A stretch of DNA of 10,670 nt from Rhynchonema sp. JSB1_4 (lineage: Eukaryota > Nematoda > Chromadorea > Monhysterida > Xyalidae), in NCBI GenBank assembly GCA_030248065.1, contig JASAMV010005290.1, positions 1 through 10,670 of the forward strand, in the 5' to 3' direction. Of this stretch, positions 1-8,035 are shown one piece after another (position 1 is the first letter of the stretch; each line of letters opens with the position of its first letter). A program made the position numbers and the translations under genes. Below the pieces are notes generated by a model. It worked only from the letters and a program-made list of their open reading frames with translations, had not been told where the DNA came from and ran no database searches.

Positions 1-849
<849 letters not shown>

Positions 850-979
850 CTTGAAAATGCAATGAAAGAGAAATCAGACGTCACACGCCACGGCGCGGGA
901 AAAACAATATTTCAGGCTTCTGGTTACGTTGGCAGCGTGTATATGTCACGTGTGATTTCTTTTTCTTTGCATTTTCAAG
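850..979. repeat. Short inverted-repeat element (about 130 bp)
   Basis: The arms at 850-887 and about 943-979 are inverted copies. Both begin CTTGAAAATGCAA, continue with an A/G-rich stretch (AATGAAAGAGAAATCA against AAAGAAAAAGAAATCA), and end near GACGTCAC and CACGTGAC. The spacer of about 55 bp is GC-rich (GCCACGGCGCGGG). It looks like a small MITE or foldback remnant. The flanks (ACCTTGGTT and GGGAATCG) show no target-site duplication, so its class stays open. Confidence 0.6.
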
Positions 980-1340
980 GGGAATCGTGGACTTTCGACC
1001 TCAGCTAGGAGTTGGCTTACAACGTTGACACGGGTTCCTTTGAGAGGGAAAGAAATACTTTATATGGCCAACAGCACAACCGGCGTTTTCCAAGAACATT
1101 TATTTTGCAAAAACCCCTTTTATACATTTTTGAGGCTGAGTCTTAGGCTGCACCAACACTCCTATGGTACATAATATGTGGGTAAGTCGGTACCACCCCT
1201 TCCCCGCATTACCGTTGTCATCATGAGGCTTACCTCTTGCGCAAAGGACCATTTTACGTAGTGCTGTTCCTGGTGAAAAGAAATGGGTATTTAGCGAATT
1301 TAGTTTACGTCGCGTCAATGTGGTTTCAGTGGTTTGTGTT
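980..1340. other. Unassigned, 3' side of the receptor gene
   Basis: This stretch lies downstream of the minus-strand receptor. Read on the minus strand it holds one small segment (1225-1260) bounded by a good acceptor (TTTCTTTTCACCAG) and a good donor (GAG then GTAAGCC), encoding EQHYVKWSFAQE if in phase 0. That could be a short extracellular-loop exon, but no TM7-like exon could be placed after it. On the plus strand a weakly hydrophobic frame runs from about 1201 into the receptor exons and is probably their antisense shadow. Confidence 0.3.
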
Positions 1341-1514
1341 TCAGGTGGACATAAAAATTTTGCCAGGATTTCCACACAGCTTTAAGGCAAGCTGCTGGCA
1401 GGCAAAAAGAGCGGCTGCAATAGAGTATCGCAAAAGGAACTCGAGTTCACGTAAAGATAACGGCCTGTAGTGGAACCAAGACACGATAAAAACAGCTTTC
1501 TTCGTACCGCTAGC
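1341..1514 (-). pseudogene. TM6-like continuation of the receptor, out of frame
   Basis: Just after the TM4/loop-2 exon, another minus-strand frame reads KKAVFIVSWFHYRP then LRELEFLLRYSIAAALFACQ, ending at a TGA at 1343-1341. A basic segment, then a glutamate-leucine pair, then a hydrophobic helix is what nematode chemoreceptors show between TM5 and TM6. The frame differs from that of the preceding exon. The one short intron that could link them (GT at 1507, AG at 1465, 43 nt) leads in phase 0 to a stop after five codons. Most of TM5 is absent and TM7 was not found. I read this as decay or a small deletion; an unrecognised splice pattern is the alternative. Confidence 0.45.
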
Positions 1515-2625
1515 TCATGAAGGGTGTTGTTGATATCGCTGCTGCTTGTCATAAGTTCCCATTTTGGAAAAAAGATGACGAAAACATTGATCATGGAGAT
1601 CAAGAAGCCCCCCGTGATGATCTTGCGTTGATGCGCTTGCCAGAACTGTAAATGAACAATTCAAGAAAACTATTTTAAGACTGGTGAGGCTGTCGTTTTC
1701 TGCGGCGCAATGCACAGCAGATTTCGTGAATTCTGGGGAGAAAAAAGTCGAAAATATCCCACGCTTAATTTTTGTTTTTTTTTTCAAAGTGCCGACCTTT
1801 TCAAAAAAACCAAGCAGTTCGACTTCAAAAGCCTTTTTAGTGGTCTGTGGCAATAACACGCTGTGCACAACTTCCTTTGTGTAACAACACCCGTGTATCG
1901 CCGGCACAATCGATGGAACAGAGATCTTGTCTTTTCGACGCTTTTCTTGACCGCTCGATAATTTGCGCCTGACAGACATTGCTTCAAGACTGACAAGCCA
2001 CTAACCGCGGCATGTATGGTCGGTTTGACGATCGCGGTGTAACGGTTCACTGCGCAGGCCAGTACAAACCCCGCGTACGCATTCTGCGAGCTTGTTCCCA
2101 ACCAATGCAACGTGCGAGTTGCCACGTTATCGTAACTGTCGTAATCGATGCGCAACTGAAGGTGCGTTGAAGGAGACGTTGTTTAAAATAAGGGTTTCAA
2201 AACAGTCAAACTTAAAAATACAGTAGAGTACTGCTATAAACATGGCCGTTTGGCTCTGCATGACCTCGCAACGTTGCCTGAAAACAATAGCTGGTCAAAG
2301 CTGATCTTACCGCCTTGTAACATAAAGTTCTGATGTTTTCGACGGTCAGGGTCACCATATCACAAGCGCTCATTGACAACACGATGTCGAAATACGAGGT
2401 TTTCAGCTGTTTGTTGGCGTCGCCTTCATTCCCGATTTTGCTGCGTCGATTCCAAACCAGCATGCCGGTGAACGCGATATACACGGGCAGACTGATGGTT
2501 CGAAAGTAAATCATCGATTGCCACAGGTAGCCCACAAACGTTGTGAAGTCCATCTTGCCCTGTGAGATCGGTTTGCTTATCGAATTTGATATACTGTTAT
2601 ACAGTAGAGCAGTACGTTTTTTCAT
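1508..2625 (-). CDS. Nematode-type serpentine chemoreceptor, TM1-TM4 (Srv/Srg-like), partial
   Basis: Three exons join without frame change: 2625-2311 (105 codons), 2155-2006 (50 codons) and 1645-1508 (46 codons). Introns are 155 nt (GTAAGA...TTCAG) and 360 nt (GTTAGT...TTTACAG). The ATG at 2625 is the first possible start, as an in-frame TGA lies just upstream; Met25 is an alternative. Helices: TM1 about residues 35-58 (ISLPVYIAFTGMLVW), TM2 about 78-98 (FDIVLSMSACDMVTLTVEN), TM3 ending in NRYTAIVKP (142-150, the DRY-equivalent), TM4 about 164-182 (IITGGFLISMINVFVIFFP). The NR(Y/F)TAI..P...H..FW pattern across intron 2 matches Srv/Srg-type nematode chemoreceptors, G-protein-coupled receptors of sensory neurons. 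This is from family memory, not a search. The rest of the receptor cannot be assembled cleanly, so it may be a pseudogene. A transposon ends 25 bp from the ATG. Confidence 0.72.
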
Positions 2626-2650
2626 GTCAACTCAGATACCTACTTTATTA

Positions 2651-3147
2651 CAGGGTTGGGCAAAAAACGTTTTTTTCCAAAAATCGTTTTTTTTTAAAAA
2701 AAAACGTTTTTTTTAAAACGCCCAGATGACCAAAATACGCCCCCAAAAAAATTGGAAAACGCTCATGTTGGGAAGAATACGTGGTTAAATGAAGTCATTC
2801 TATGTGTTCCGAGGCAAAATAAACAGGTTTCAACCCTTTTCTAGCGAGTTGCTAAGATCCCATATCAGACCCGCATCGTGGGACCAACTTTGGCGGGGGT
2901 CATCACTGAAAGTCAAACTCCGTATATCGACGTATCTCGACAAAGTAAAAATTGGTCGAAAATTTTTTGAAAAAAATGGGACAAAAAATTGATTTTCCTT
3001 CATAATCAGGGTACTTTCCCTGAAAAATCAGGGAAAATCAAGGAAATTCAGGATTAAAAAAAAACGAAACACGACCCAGGCGTTTTTTTTTAAAAAACGT
3101 CGTTTTTTTTAAGAAAAAACGCCGTCGTTTTTTTTTGCCCAACCCTG
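2651..3147. mobile_element. Element A: hAT-like MITE, 497 bp
   Basis: The ends are inverted copies of CAGGGTTGGGCAAAAAA (17 identical bases). The 8-bp duplication CTTTATTA flanks them exactly at 2643-2650 and 3148-3155. CAGGG ends with an 8-bp duplication are typical of hAT transposons. Subterminal DNA is built of AAACG/CGTTTTTTTT runs in inverted orientation (2666-2720 and 3080-3133), so each end can fold. The interior has a CCTGAAAAATCAGGGAAAATCAAGG stretch near 3018-3053 in short imperfect repeats. No transposase is encoded; the small open frame inside is a shadow. It lies immediately upstream of the receptor gene. Confidence 0.9.
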
Positions 3148-3239
3148 CTTTATTATGCTCTCAAAGTTCCGGTAATGAGCGTATTGCGCAAAGTACAGAC
3201 AAAGATTTTCTTAAACCAGCGTTTTTCGATTTCGTACAG

Positions 3240-3439
3240 ATCAGGAACATGTGCCAGAAGTTTTGGGCTCCAACAGCATTTGCACAACATATAAGATGGT
3301 TTGCATCGCCAGGGTTACAGATCCACAGTATATGTATTACATGTCGGTCACAGGAAAGAAGGCGGTCACTTTTTCATTTCCAAACAATGCAAGACTGCTT
3401 GTATCCTGCATGATGTGTTCTTGCGTCATCGAACTATCA
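3240..3439 (+). CDS. Exon-like open stretch, unidentified gene
   Basis: A plus-strand frame open from before 3240 to the TGA at 3497-3499 starts after a good acceptor (TTTTTCGATTTCGTACAG ending 3239) and could end at a GTAATT donor (3440). It has balanced composition and six cysteines (one each at about residues 13 and 19 of the exon, then a cluster CMMCSC), suggesting a secreted or extracellular domain. A strong acceptor at 3584-3590 (TTGTTTTCAG) would join in phase to ILGGIFETV and a TAA at 3618-3620. I do not recognise the domain, and no first exon was placed. Chance open frame is the main alternative. Confidence 0.3.
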
Positions 3440-3693
3440 GTAATTGTCGGAAGAGAGAGATTAAGAGGGTATCGAATCACGTGGCAGAAGCGCGTTTGAG
3501 AATGTATCGTATTTGTAGTTAGTCACCGTGGGCAGTTTTAAGCGGATTGCACCTGTTCGTTCGTTGTTGTTGTTGTTTTGTTGTTTTCAGATATTGGGTG
3601 GAATTTTCGAAACGGTATAAAGGTCAGTTGGGCGTAAGGTCGGCGTAAAGTTCGGTCGAAAGCTCGGTGTAAACGTGAAACATTGCCAGTTAA

Positions 3694-3930
3694 GTGGCCC
3701 CGCCGCTATTGTTTTTTGGGTTTTCGAGCACGTTTTTTTTGTTTATATTGTTAGTTGGCATCGAGATCAAGAACATTAATTTTGACGAACTTCACCAAAG
3801 TGGCGACTACCCACCGAAATCGATCCGCAAACATGGCCTATCGGGAACAAAACTGTCCGATATTGATGCACAGTCTGCACACGGTGATCAGGATTTGCCA
3901 AAGAAATTCAAAAGGTTGATGGAAGACTGA
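3694..3930 (+). CDS. Open stretch with signal-peptide-like start, unidentified
   Basis: The frame runs from directly after a TAA (3691-3693) to a TGA at 3928-3930. It begins with a hydrophobic run (PLLFFGFSSTFFLFILLVG) and goes on as a hydrophilic, charged 50-residue tail ending KKFKRLMED. There is no ATG near its start, so it would need an upstream exon. The phases of the candidate donors at 3634 and 3645 do not fit the AG at 3693-3694. The T-rich tract plus TTAG at 3731-3754 might itself be an acceptor, which would remove the hydrophobic part. The stop lies inside the first GGAAGACTGATTA repeat. It is weak as a gene and is listed so that it is not lost. Confidence 0.2.
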   Translation: MAPPLLFFGFSSTFFLFILLVGIEIKNINFDELHQSGDYPPKSIRKHGLSGTKLSDIDAQSAHGDQDLPKKFKRLMED

Positions 3931-4110
3931 TTACCATTGTAATCAGTACACCCTGCAGAGGCTCTGGGTTAAGACTGATTACAAATTAAACGAAGCCATA
4001 ATCAGCATTCCCCCCCCCAAGGCCCAATCTCAGGATGCTGATTACGCATGCGGTAGCATGCATAATCAGCCTTCCTGGGTTGGGCAGCAGGGGGAAGACT
4101 GAATACGCTG
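3921..4110. repeat. Cluster of CTGATTA/TAATCAG hairpins
   Basis: The motif GGAAGACTGATTA and its inverse occur as facing pairs. ACTGATTAC and GTAATCAGT at 3926-3947 form a perfect 9-bp stem with a CATT loop. A second pair is at 3971-3981 and 3999-4005. A third at 4037-4070 has GCTGATTA and TAATCAGC outside with GCATGC twice inside, around a short loop. A further divergent plus-orientation copy (GGGGGAAGACTGAATAC) lies at 4090-4106. The same motif heads each unit of the minisatellite further right. Confidence 0.8.
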
Positions 4111-4222
4111 ACTGAATTACGCGGAACGGGCGTATGGCCGGTGGGGCGTGAAGCACGAGCTGGTGTTGGGGTCTGGTCCCAATTTGAATGCAGCAGTAAA
4201 TAGCAGTTGGGCACTAGCACTA

Positions 4223-4371
4223 TAATGTTTCACGTCATTGACTATCTCGAGTTTGTAGTGTCTGTGATGTTTCACTTGGCTACAGCTTGGGCTTAGGCTC
4301 CGTCCAGCCTGAGTCAAATGAAACATCTCAGGCCTGCAAAACAGCGAGGCAATCATTGACGTGAAACATTA
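4223..4371. repeat. Nested inverted repeat, 149 bp
   Basis: TAATGTTTCACGTCA at 4223-4237 is exactly inverted at 4357-4371, and the match continues imperfectly inward. Inside it a second inverted pair, GATGTTTCA at 4266-4274 and TGAAACATC at 4319-4327, uses a related word. The result is a two-step hairpin around a spacer of about 45 bp. It is flanked by facing GGGGGAAGACTGA(A)TA motifs (about 4090 and 4475), so it may be the core of a larger foldback element. No target-site duplication was found. Confidence 0.65.
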
Positions 4372-4474
4372 CGCGCTGTCGTTCCAACTCCAAAACAGTT
4401 GCATCCGGACCAGATCACTGGGAACGAACTGTCCCACAACCGATTCGGGTTTATCCGTTTTATTTTTCAATTTG

Positions 4475-4846
4475 TAATCAGTCTTCCCCCCAGCGCAGCT
4501 GAGTCGGGTTTATCAGGTTTATCAGCTTTATCCGGGTTATTTATAATCAGTCTTCCCCCCCAGCGCAGCTGAGTCGGGTTTATCAGGTTTATCAGCTTTA
4601 TCCGGGTTATTTATAATCAGTCTTCCCCCCAGCGCAGCTGAGTCGGGTTTATCAGCTTTATCAGCTTTATCCGGGTTATTTATAATCAGTCTTCCCCCCA
4701 GCGCAGCTGAGTCGGGTTTATCAGCTTTATCAGGTTTATCAGCTTTATCCGGGTTATTTGTAATCAGTCTTCCCCCCAGCGCAAGGGAGTCGGGTTTATC
4801 AGGTTTATCAGCTTTATCCGTTTTATTTATAATCAGTCTTCCCGGC
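4475..4846. repeat. Minisatellite, about 70-bp unit, five full copies
   Basis: Units start with TAATCAGTCTTCCCCCC at 4475, 4544, 4614, 4683, 4761 and 4830, giving periods of 69, 70, 69, 78 and 69. Each unit has a constant half (AGCGCAGCTGAGTCGG) and a variable half of 9-bp subunits (TTTATCAGC or TTTATCAGG) ending TTTATCCGGGTTATTTA. The 78-bp unit has one extra 9-bp subunit, so length changes occur at both levels. The minus-strand open frame rich in DKADKPD is a product of the 9-bp period and not evidence of a protein. Confidence 0.92.
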
Positions 4847-5224
4847 ACGATTCAAAATCACTGGAGCGTGATATACGCGGAGGGTTACGGTAACTTGCTA
4901 AAACATTAGCTCGATTGCCGTCCGATTTGGTCTTCGATTTTTTTGTTTGTGACAGAGGTCGCAATCGGGCCGGGTTTGGCCGGCCCGGCCCGGCCCGAGC
5001 CCCCAAATCTCCGGCCCGGCCCGGCCCGGCCCGACCCGTACCCCCAAATCTCCGGCCCGGCCCGGCCCGAACCCCCAAATCTCCGGCCCGGCCCGGCCCG
5101 GCCCGGCCCGAATTTTTGGCTCAGATTTTAACCCAATTTTTGTCAAAATTTTTGCGATTTTTGAATCAATGTTTTTGTTGAAATTTCATTGTTTTCCATG
5201 AAAAAGTCGCCAGATAGACAATAC

Positions 5225-5979
5225 CAATGGGCAATGGTGTGGCTGGGGGCAGTGCTGTGGCTACTTTTGCGGGGCGGGTAGGGTACATAGGGGGAAAAAA
5301 TCGGGGCGGGTAGGGGGGTAGTGTACCTGGGATTTTGGGGGGGGGGAAATCCGGTTTCGGGGGGAGGGGGGGGGGAAGATTTTTCGGGGCGGGTAGGGTA
5401 CAACACAAGTTTTTTCGGGTGCCTGTTTTTATGTACTAAAAAGTACATAGATTTTTTGCACTTTTTAGGGTTTTCGGTCGAAATTTGGGCATTTTTGACC
5501 GAAAAATGGGTATTTTGGGGGTAAAAATTAGGGCGGGTAGGGTACCAGGGCGGGGCCGGTAGGGGGGTAGGGTACCAGAGCGGGGCGGGTAGGGGGGTAG
5601 CGTACCAGGCCGGGGCGGGTAGGGTACCATTCCCCCACCCCCCCCCCCCCCCCCCAGCCACAGCACTGGCTGGGGGGTCCCCCGCCCCCCTAGGTACAGT
5701 AGGTAGATGACGCGCCATCCTGGTACAGTAGGTAGATCGCCGCCCCCCGGCTGGTACAGTAGGTTGCTATTGTTGGCTCAAAATGGTATAAAATCCATAT
5801 TTTTCATTCCAAATAATCGAAAAATTTTGAGGGTTTTAGAGTACATTTTCATCTAAACTTGGACATAAAAAATTTTGTTCCCCCCTAGCTCGGCCGGTCG
5901 GTACAGTAGGTAGGTTGATTTCACAGGCCTTTCTGGTGGTACAGTAGGTTGATTGCACGCCTGGGTAGCCACACGACTG
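5225..5979. mobile_element. Element C: hAT-like, GGTACAGTAGGTAG repeats, 755 bp with insert
   Basis: The 8-bp duplication GACAATAC lies at 5217-5224 and 5980-5987. The ends are imperfect inverted repeats: left CAATGGGCAATGGTGTGGCT, right (inverted) CAGTCGTGTGGCTACCC, sharing the TGTGGCT word. Internally GGTACAGTAGGT(A/T)G occurs five times (near 5693, 5721, 5753, 5900 and 5938), on both sides of an A+T-rich core (5770-5880). Element D is inserted 25 bp from the left end; without it and one duplication copy, C is about 328 bp. It lies entirely inside element B. Confidence 0.85.
5250..5668. mobile_element. Element D: hAT-like, GGGCGGGTAGGGTACC repeats, 419 bp
   Basis: The inverted ends CAGTGCTGTGGCT (5250-5262 and 5656-5668) are perfect over 13 bp. 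The 8-bp duplication GCTGGGGG is exact at 5242-5249 and 5669-5676. Subterminal DNA is G-rich with repeats of GGGGCGGGTAGGGTAC (about 5269-5405 and 5528-5630), around an A+T-rich core that holds TTTTCGGTCGAAATTTGGGCATTTTTGACCG-type short inverted words. A poly-C run precedes the right end. There is no coding capacity. It sits within element C, which sits within element B. Confidence 0.92.
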
Positions 5980-6197
5980 GACAATACTCATCACTTACTT
6001 GCTGAATCCGTCCGAAATTTTAGTATTTTGGACAAAAAAACCCTACTTTTTCAGTAAAATAAGTCACTTCAGAAGCTTCGGGCCGGGGTGCCCGGCCCGG
6101 CCCGGCCCGAGCCAAAAGCCCAAAATCGCGGCCCGGCCCGGCCCGGCCCGACCCGGCCCGAGGTCGGGCCGGCCCGATTGCGACCTCTGGTTTGTGA

Positions 6198-6500
6198 ATG
6201 AAAACATCGATTGAATAAAAGTTCAATAATGCATGATCTCGCAAATTTGATATTGGTGCTTATCCGCCGAACAGATAATGTCTTGTTCATTACTTCATTT
6301 CATTTTCTATTTCCTGAATGCAAGCGATTTGATTGGAGCAGCAGTGGAGTGCCAGAAAGTGAGTGGATTGGATGCAAGGTCTGCGGCCGCAGTGAACATG
6401 TCTCCTCCCATCATCATTGTACGGTTGGTTGGCACTGGCAGGAAGGAACCCGGGACTCATCGGTGTCTGCCATTTTGATCACAGTATCCGTCCCCAAATT
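6198..6500. other. Unassigned spacer between transposon clusters
   Basis: This is sequence of normal complexity between two transposon clusters. A plus-strand frame from 6211 stays open into the CCAATACC repeats, and an alternative frame around 6300-6475 reads LIGAAVECQKVSGLDAR. Neither has a good start or family motif. It may be a relic exon of host sequence interrupted by element B and the 6539 element, since joining across the B duplication restores a continuous A+T-rich host sequence. Confidence 0.35.
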
Positions 6501-6523
6501 TTACCGTATTGTCGGAAATAGAA
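6501..6523 (+). repeat. 23-bp dispersed repeat, copy 1
   Basis: TTACCGTATTGTCGGAAATA followed by GAA occurs here and identically at 9074-9096, both times followed by an ACCC word. A 23-base identity at two sites in one window is not chance. It is probably the end of another transposon family; no inverted partner was found for either copy. Confidence 0.7.
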
Positions 6524-6986
6524 ACCCGGGCTCCTGGTCAGCGCTGTGGCTAGGCCTGGGCACAATACCACTTTTGACACCCAATACCAATACCCAATAC
6601 CAATACCGGCCCTGTACCAATACCCAATACCAATACCAAATTGGTGACCCAATACCAATACCGGCTGAGACCCAATACCAATACCAATACCCAATACCAG
6701 ATCAATACTACTGAAGTGCCTGGTATTGGGTTTGGTATTGGGTTGGTATTGGTATTGAGTATCGGGTTGGTATTGGTATTGGGTATTGGGTATTGGTCTT
6801 AGTATTGGTTTGGTATTGGGTTTTTGGTCTGGTATTGGGTTGGTATTGGGTTTGGTATTGGTTTGGTATTGGGTTTTGAGTCAGGTATTGGGTTTGGTAT
6901 TGGTTTGGTATTGGGGTTTTCTGGGTTAGTATTGGGTATTGGTTTTGACCCAATACCTGGGCAAACCCAATACCAATACCCAATAC

Positions 6987-8034
6987 TAGGGTTAGAGAGT
7001 GGGGGGGTGTCGGCTGTAGGGTTAGAGGTCGGGGGGGTACCCGACACCCGACAGCCGACACCCGACATCTGGGAGTACCCGACACCCGACACCCGACATC
7101 TCAGTAAAAAAAGCCGACACCCGACACCCGACAGTTGCAAAAAAACCCGACACCCGACATCTAGTTTTTGAAAAAAACCCGACACCCGACACCTGTTTTT
7201 GGACCAAAAACAGGCAAATTTTTGCTCATTTGCATCATTTGTGCAATTTTTTGGCTCAAGTTACTGAATTCAAGTATTTTCACACGAAATAAACACCAAA
7301 ATGTCACATTCTGCGTCTTCGGAAACATTCGGTTCGAAGAAAATTTTCTCTCAAAATTCTTCTCTGAGCAAAACTGATGTTTTGAACCGTAAGTGTCGGG
7401 TGTCGGCTGTCGGGTGTCGGGTCCCAAAAAACCCGACACCCGACATCTGGGGGTACCCGACACCCGACACCCGACACCTACATTTTTGGCACCCGACACC
7501 CGACACCCGACAGCCGACACCCGACATCTCTCTAACCCTAGTCGGCTGTCGGGTGTCGGGTGTCGGGTGCCAAAAGTGTAGGTGTCGGGTGTCGGGTGGC
7601 GGGTACCCCCAGTGGGGGGGTGTGGGGTTTTTGGGGCCCGCCCCCCGACAGCCGACACCCGACACTTACGGTTCAAAACATCAGTTTTGCTCAGAGAAGA
7701 ATTTTGAGAGAAAATTTTCTTCGAACCGAATGTTTCCGAAGACGCAGAATGTGACATTTTGGTGTTTATTTCGTGTGAAAATACTTGAATTCAGTAACTT
7801 GAGCCAAAAAATTGCACAAATGATGCAAATGAGCAAAAATTTGCCTGTTTTTGGTCCAAAAACAGGTGTCGGGTGTCGGGTTTTTTTCAAAAACTAGATG
7901 TCGGGTGTCGGGTTTTTTTGCAACTGTCGGGTGTCGGGTGTCGGCTTTTTTTACTGAGATGTCGGGTGTCGGGTACTCCCAGATGTCGGGTGTCGGCTGT
8001 CGGGTGTCGGGTACCCCCCCGACCTCTAACCCTA
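6987..8034. mobile_element. Element G: hAT-like, ACCCGAC family, outer copy
   Basis: The ends are TAGGGTTAGAGAG at 6987 and, inverted, TAGGGTTAGAGGTCGGG ending at 8034, with the 8-bp duplication CCCAATAC at 6979-6986 and 8035-8042. The duplication lies inside a CCAATACC array, so on its own it is weaker evidence than in other elements, but it fits the ends exactly. Removing insert H and one duplication copy leaves 516 bp, which aligns in reverse orientation with H along its full length. Its core at about 7665-7865 is identical to that of H (inverted). Confidence 0.85.
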
Positions 8035-8035
8035 C
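7016..8035. repeat. Palindrome of about 1 kb
   Basis: The left arm from 7016 and the right arm ending at 8035 are inverted copies. Base pairs add to 15051 at the outside and to 15058 through the cores; the shift of 7 is one extra ACCCGAC unit in the left arm. Pairing continues inward through GTACCC(GACACCC)n to a centre of some 25 bp near 7520-7545. It is a by-product of the G/H self-insertion, but as DNA it is an extended cruciform-forming sequence. Confidence 0.93.
7017..7540. mobile_element. Element H: hAT-like, ACCCGAC family, inner inverted copy, 524 bp
   Basis: The ends are TAGGGTTAGAGGTCGGG at 7017 and, inverted, TAGGGTTAGAGAGATGTCGG ending at 7540, with the exact 8-bp duplication GTCGGCTG at 7009-7016 and 7541-7548. 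It is an inverted copy of G inserted 30 bp inside G. Subterminal arrays of ACCCGAC/GTCGGGT flank a unique A+T-rich core of about 200 bp (7193-7392). The stretch 7168-7377 is matched, inverted, by 7681-7890 with the same 69-residue frame, so the two copies have hardly diverged. No transposase is encoded. Confidence 0.9.

Larger units (their letters stand above)
4953..6189. mobile_element. Element B: hAT-like, GGCCCGG arrays, 1237 bp with inserts
   Basis: The ends are perfect inverted repeats of 21 bp beginning CAGAGGTCGCAATCGGGC (4953-4973 and 6169-6189). The 8-bp duplication GTTTGTGA sits at 4945-4952 and 6190-6197. Inside each end is an array of CCCGG/GGCCC words (about 4970-5111 and 6083-6178), on the left interspersed with CCCCCAAATCTCC. 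Element C is inserted at 5225; without it and one duplication copy, B is about 475 bp. B carries no coding region. A fragment of the same family starts at 8348. Confidence 0.92.

Noticed and set aside
1237..1470. Plus-strand hydrophobic frame (GYLANLVYVASMWFQWFVF) as a second receptor
   Set aside because: It overlaps the TM6-like stretch on the opposite strand, has no ATG or neighbouring helices, and its splice signals could not be put in phase.
1515..1979. 154-residue minus-strand frame
   Set aside because: It reads across intron 2 and the wrong frame of receptor exon 3; its composition is unlike a protein domain.
4537..4848. Minus-strand repetitive protein rich in DKADKPD
   Set aside because: It comes from the 9-bp and 70-bp periods of the minisatellite; there is no leader, start context or non-repeat part.
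5143..5718. Proline-rich 191-residue minus-strand frame, extensin-like at first sight
   Set aside because: It crosses element boundaries (C and D ends) and reflects the GGGCGGGTAGGGTACC repeats.
6211..6714. 167-residue plus-strand frame
   Set aside because: Its last third is the CCAATACC array of element F and it crosses the ends of E and F; only the part before 6500 could be host sequence, and it shows no motif.
6987..7030. TAGGGTTAG taken as a telomere-like repeat
   Set aside because: It occurs once per element terminus and is not in tandem; it is the start of the G/H terminal repeat, and typical nematode telomeres are TTAGGC.
7161..7897. Two identical 198-residue-class frames on opposite strands
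   Set aside because: They are the two arms of the palindrome; the frames run through ACCCGAC arrays and end in them, with no protein motif.
7030..8020. CRISPR-like array of regular short repeats
   Set aside because: Units are adjacent 7-mers without unique spacers, switch strand, and lie in eukaryotic DNA.
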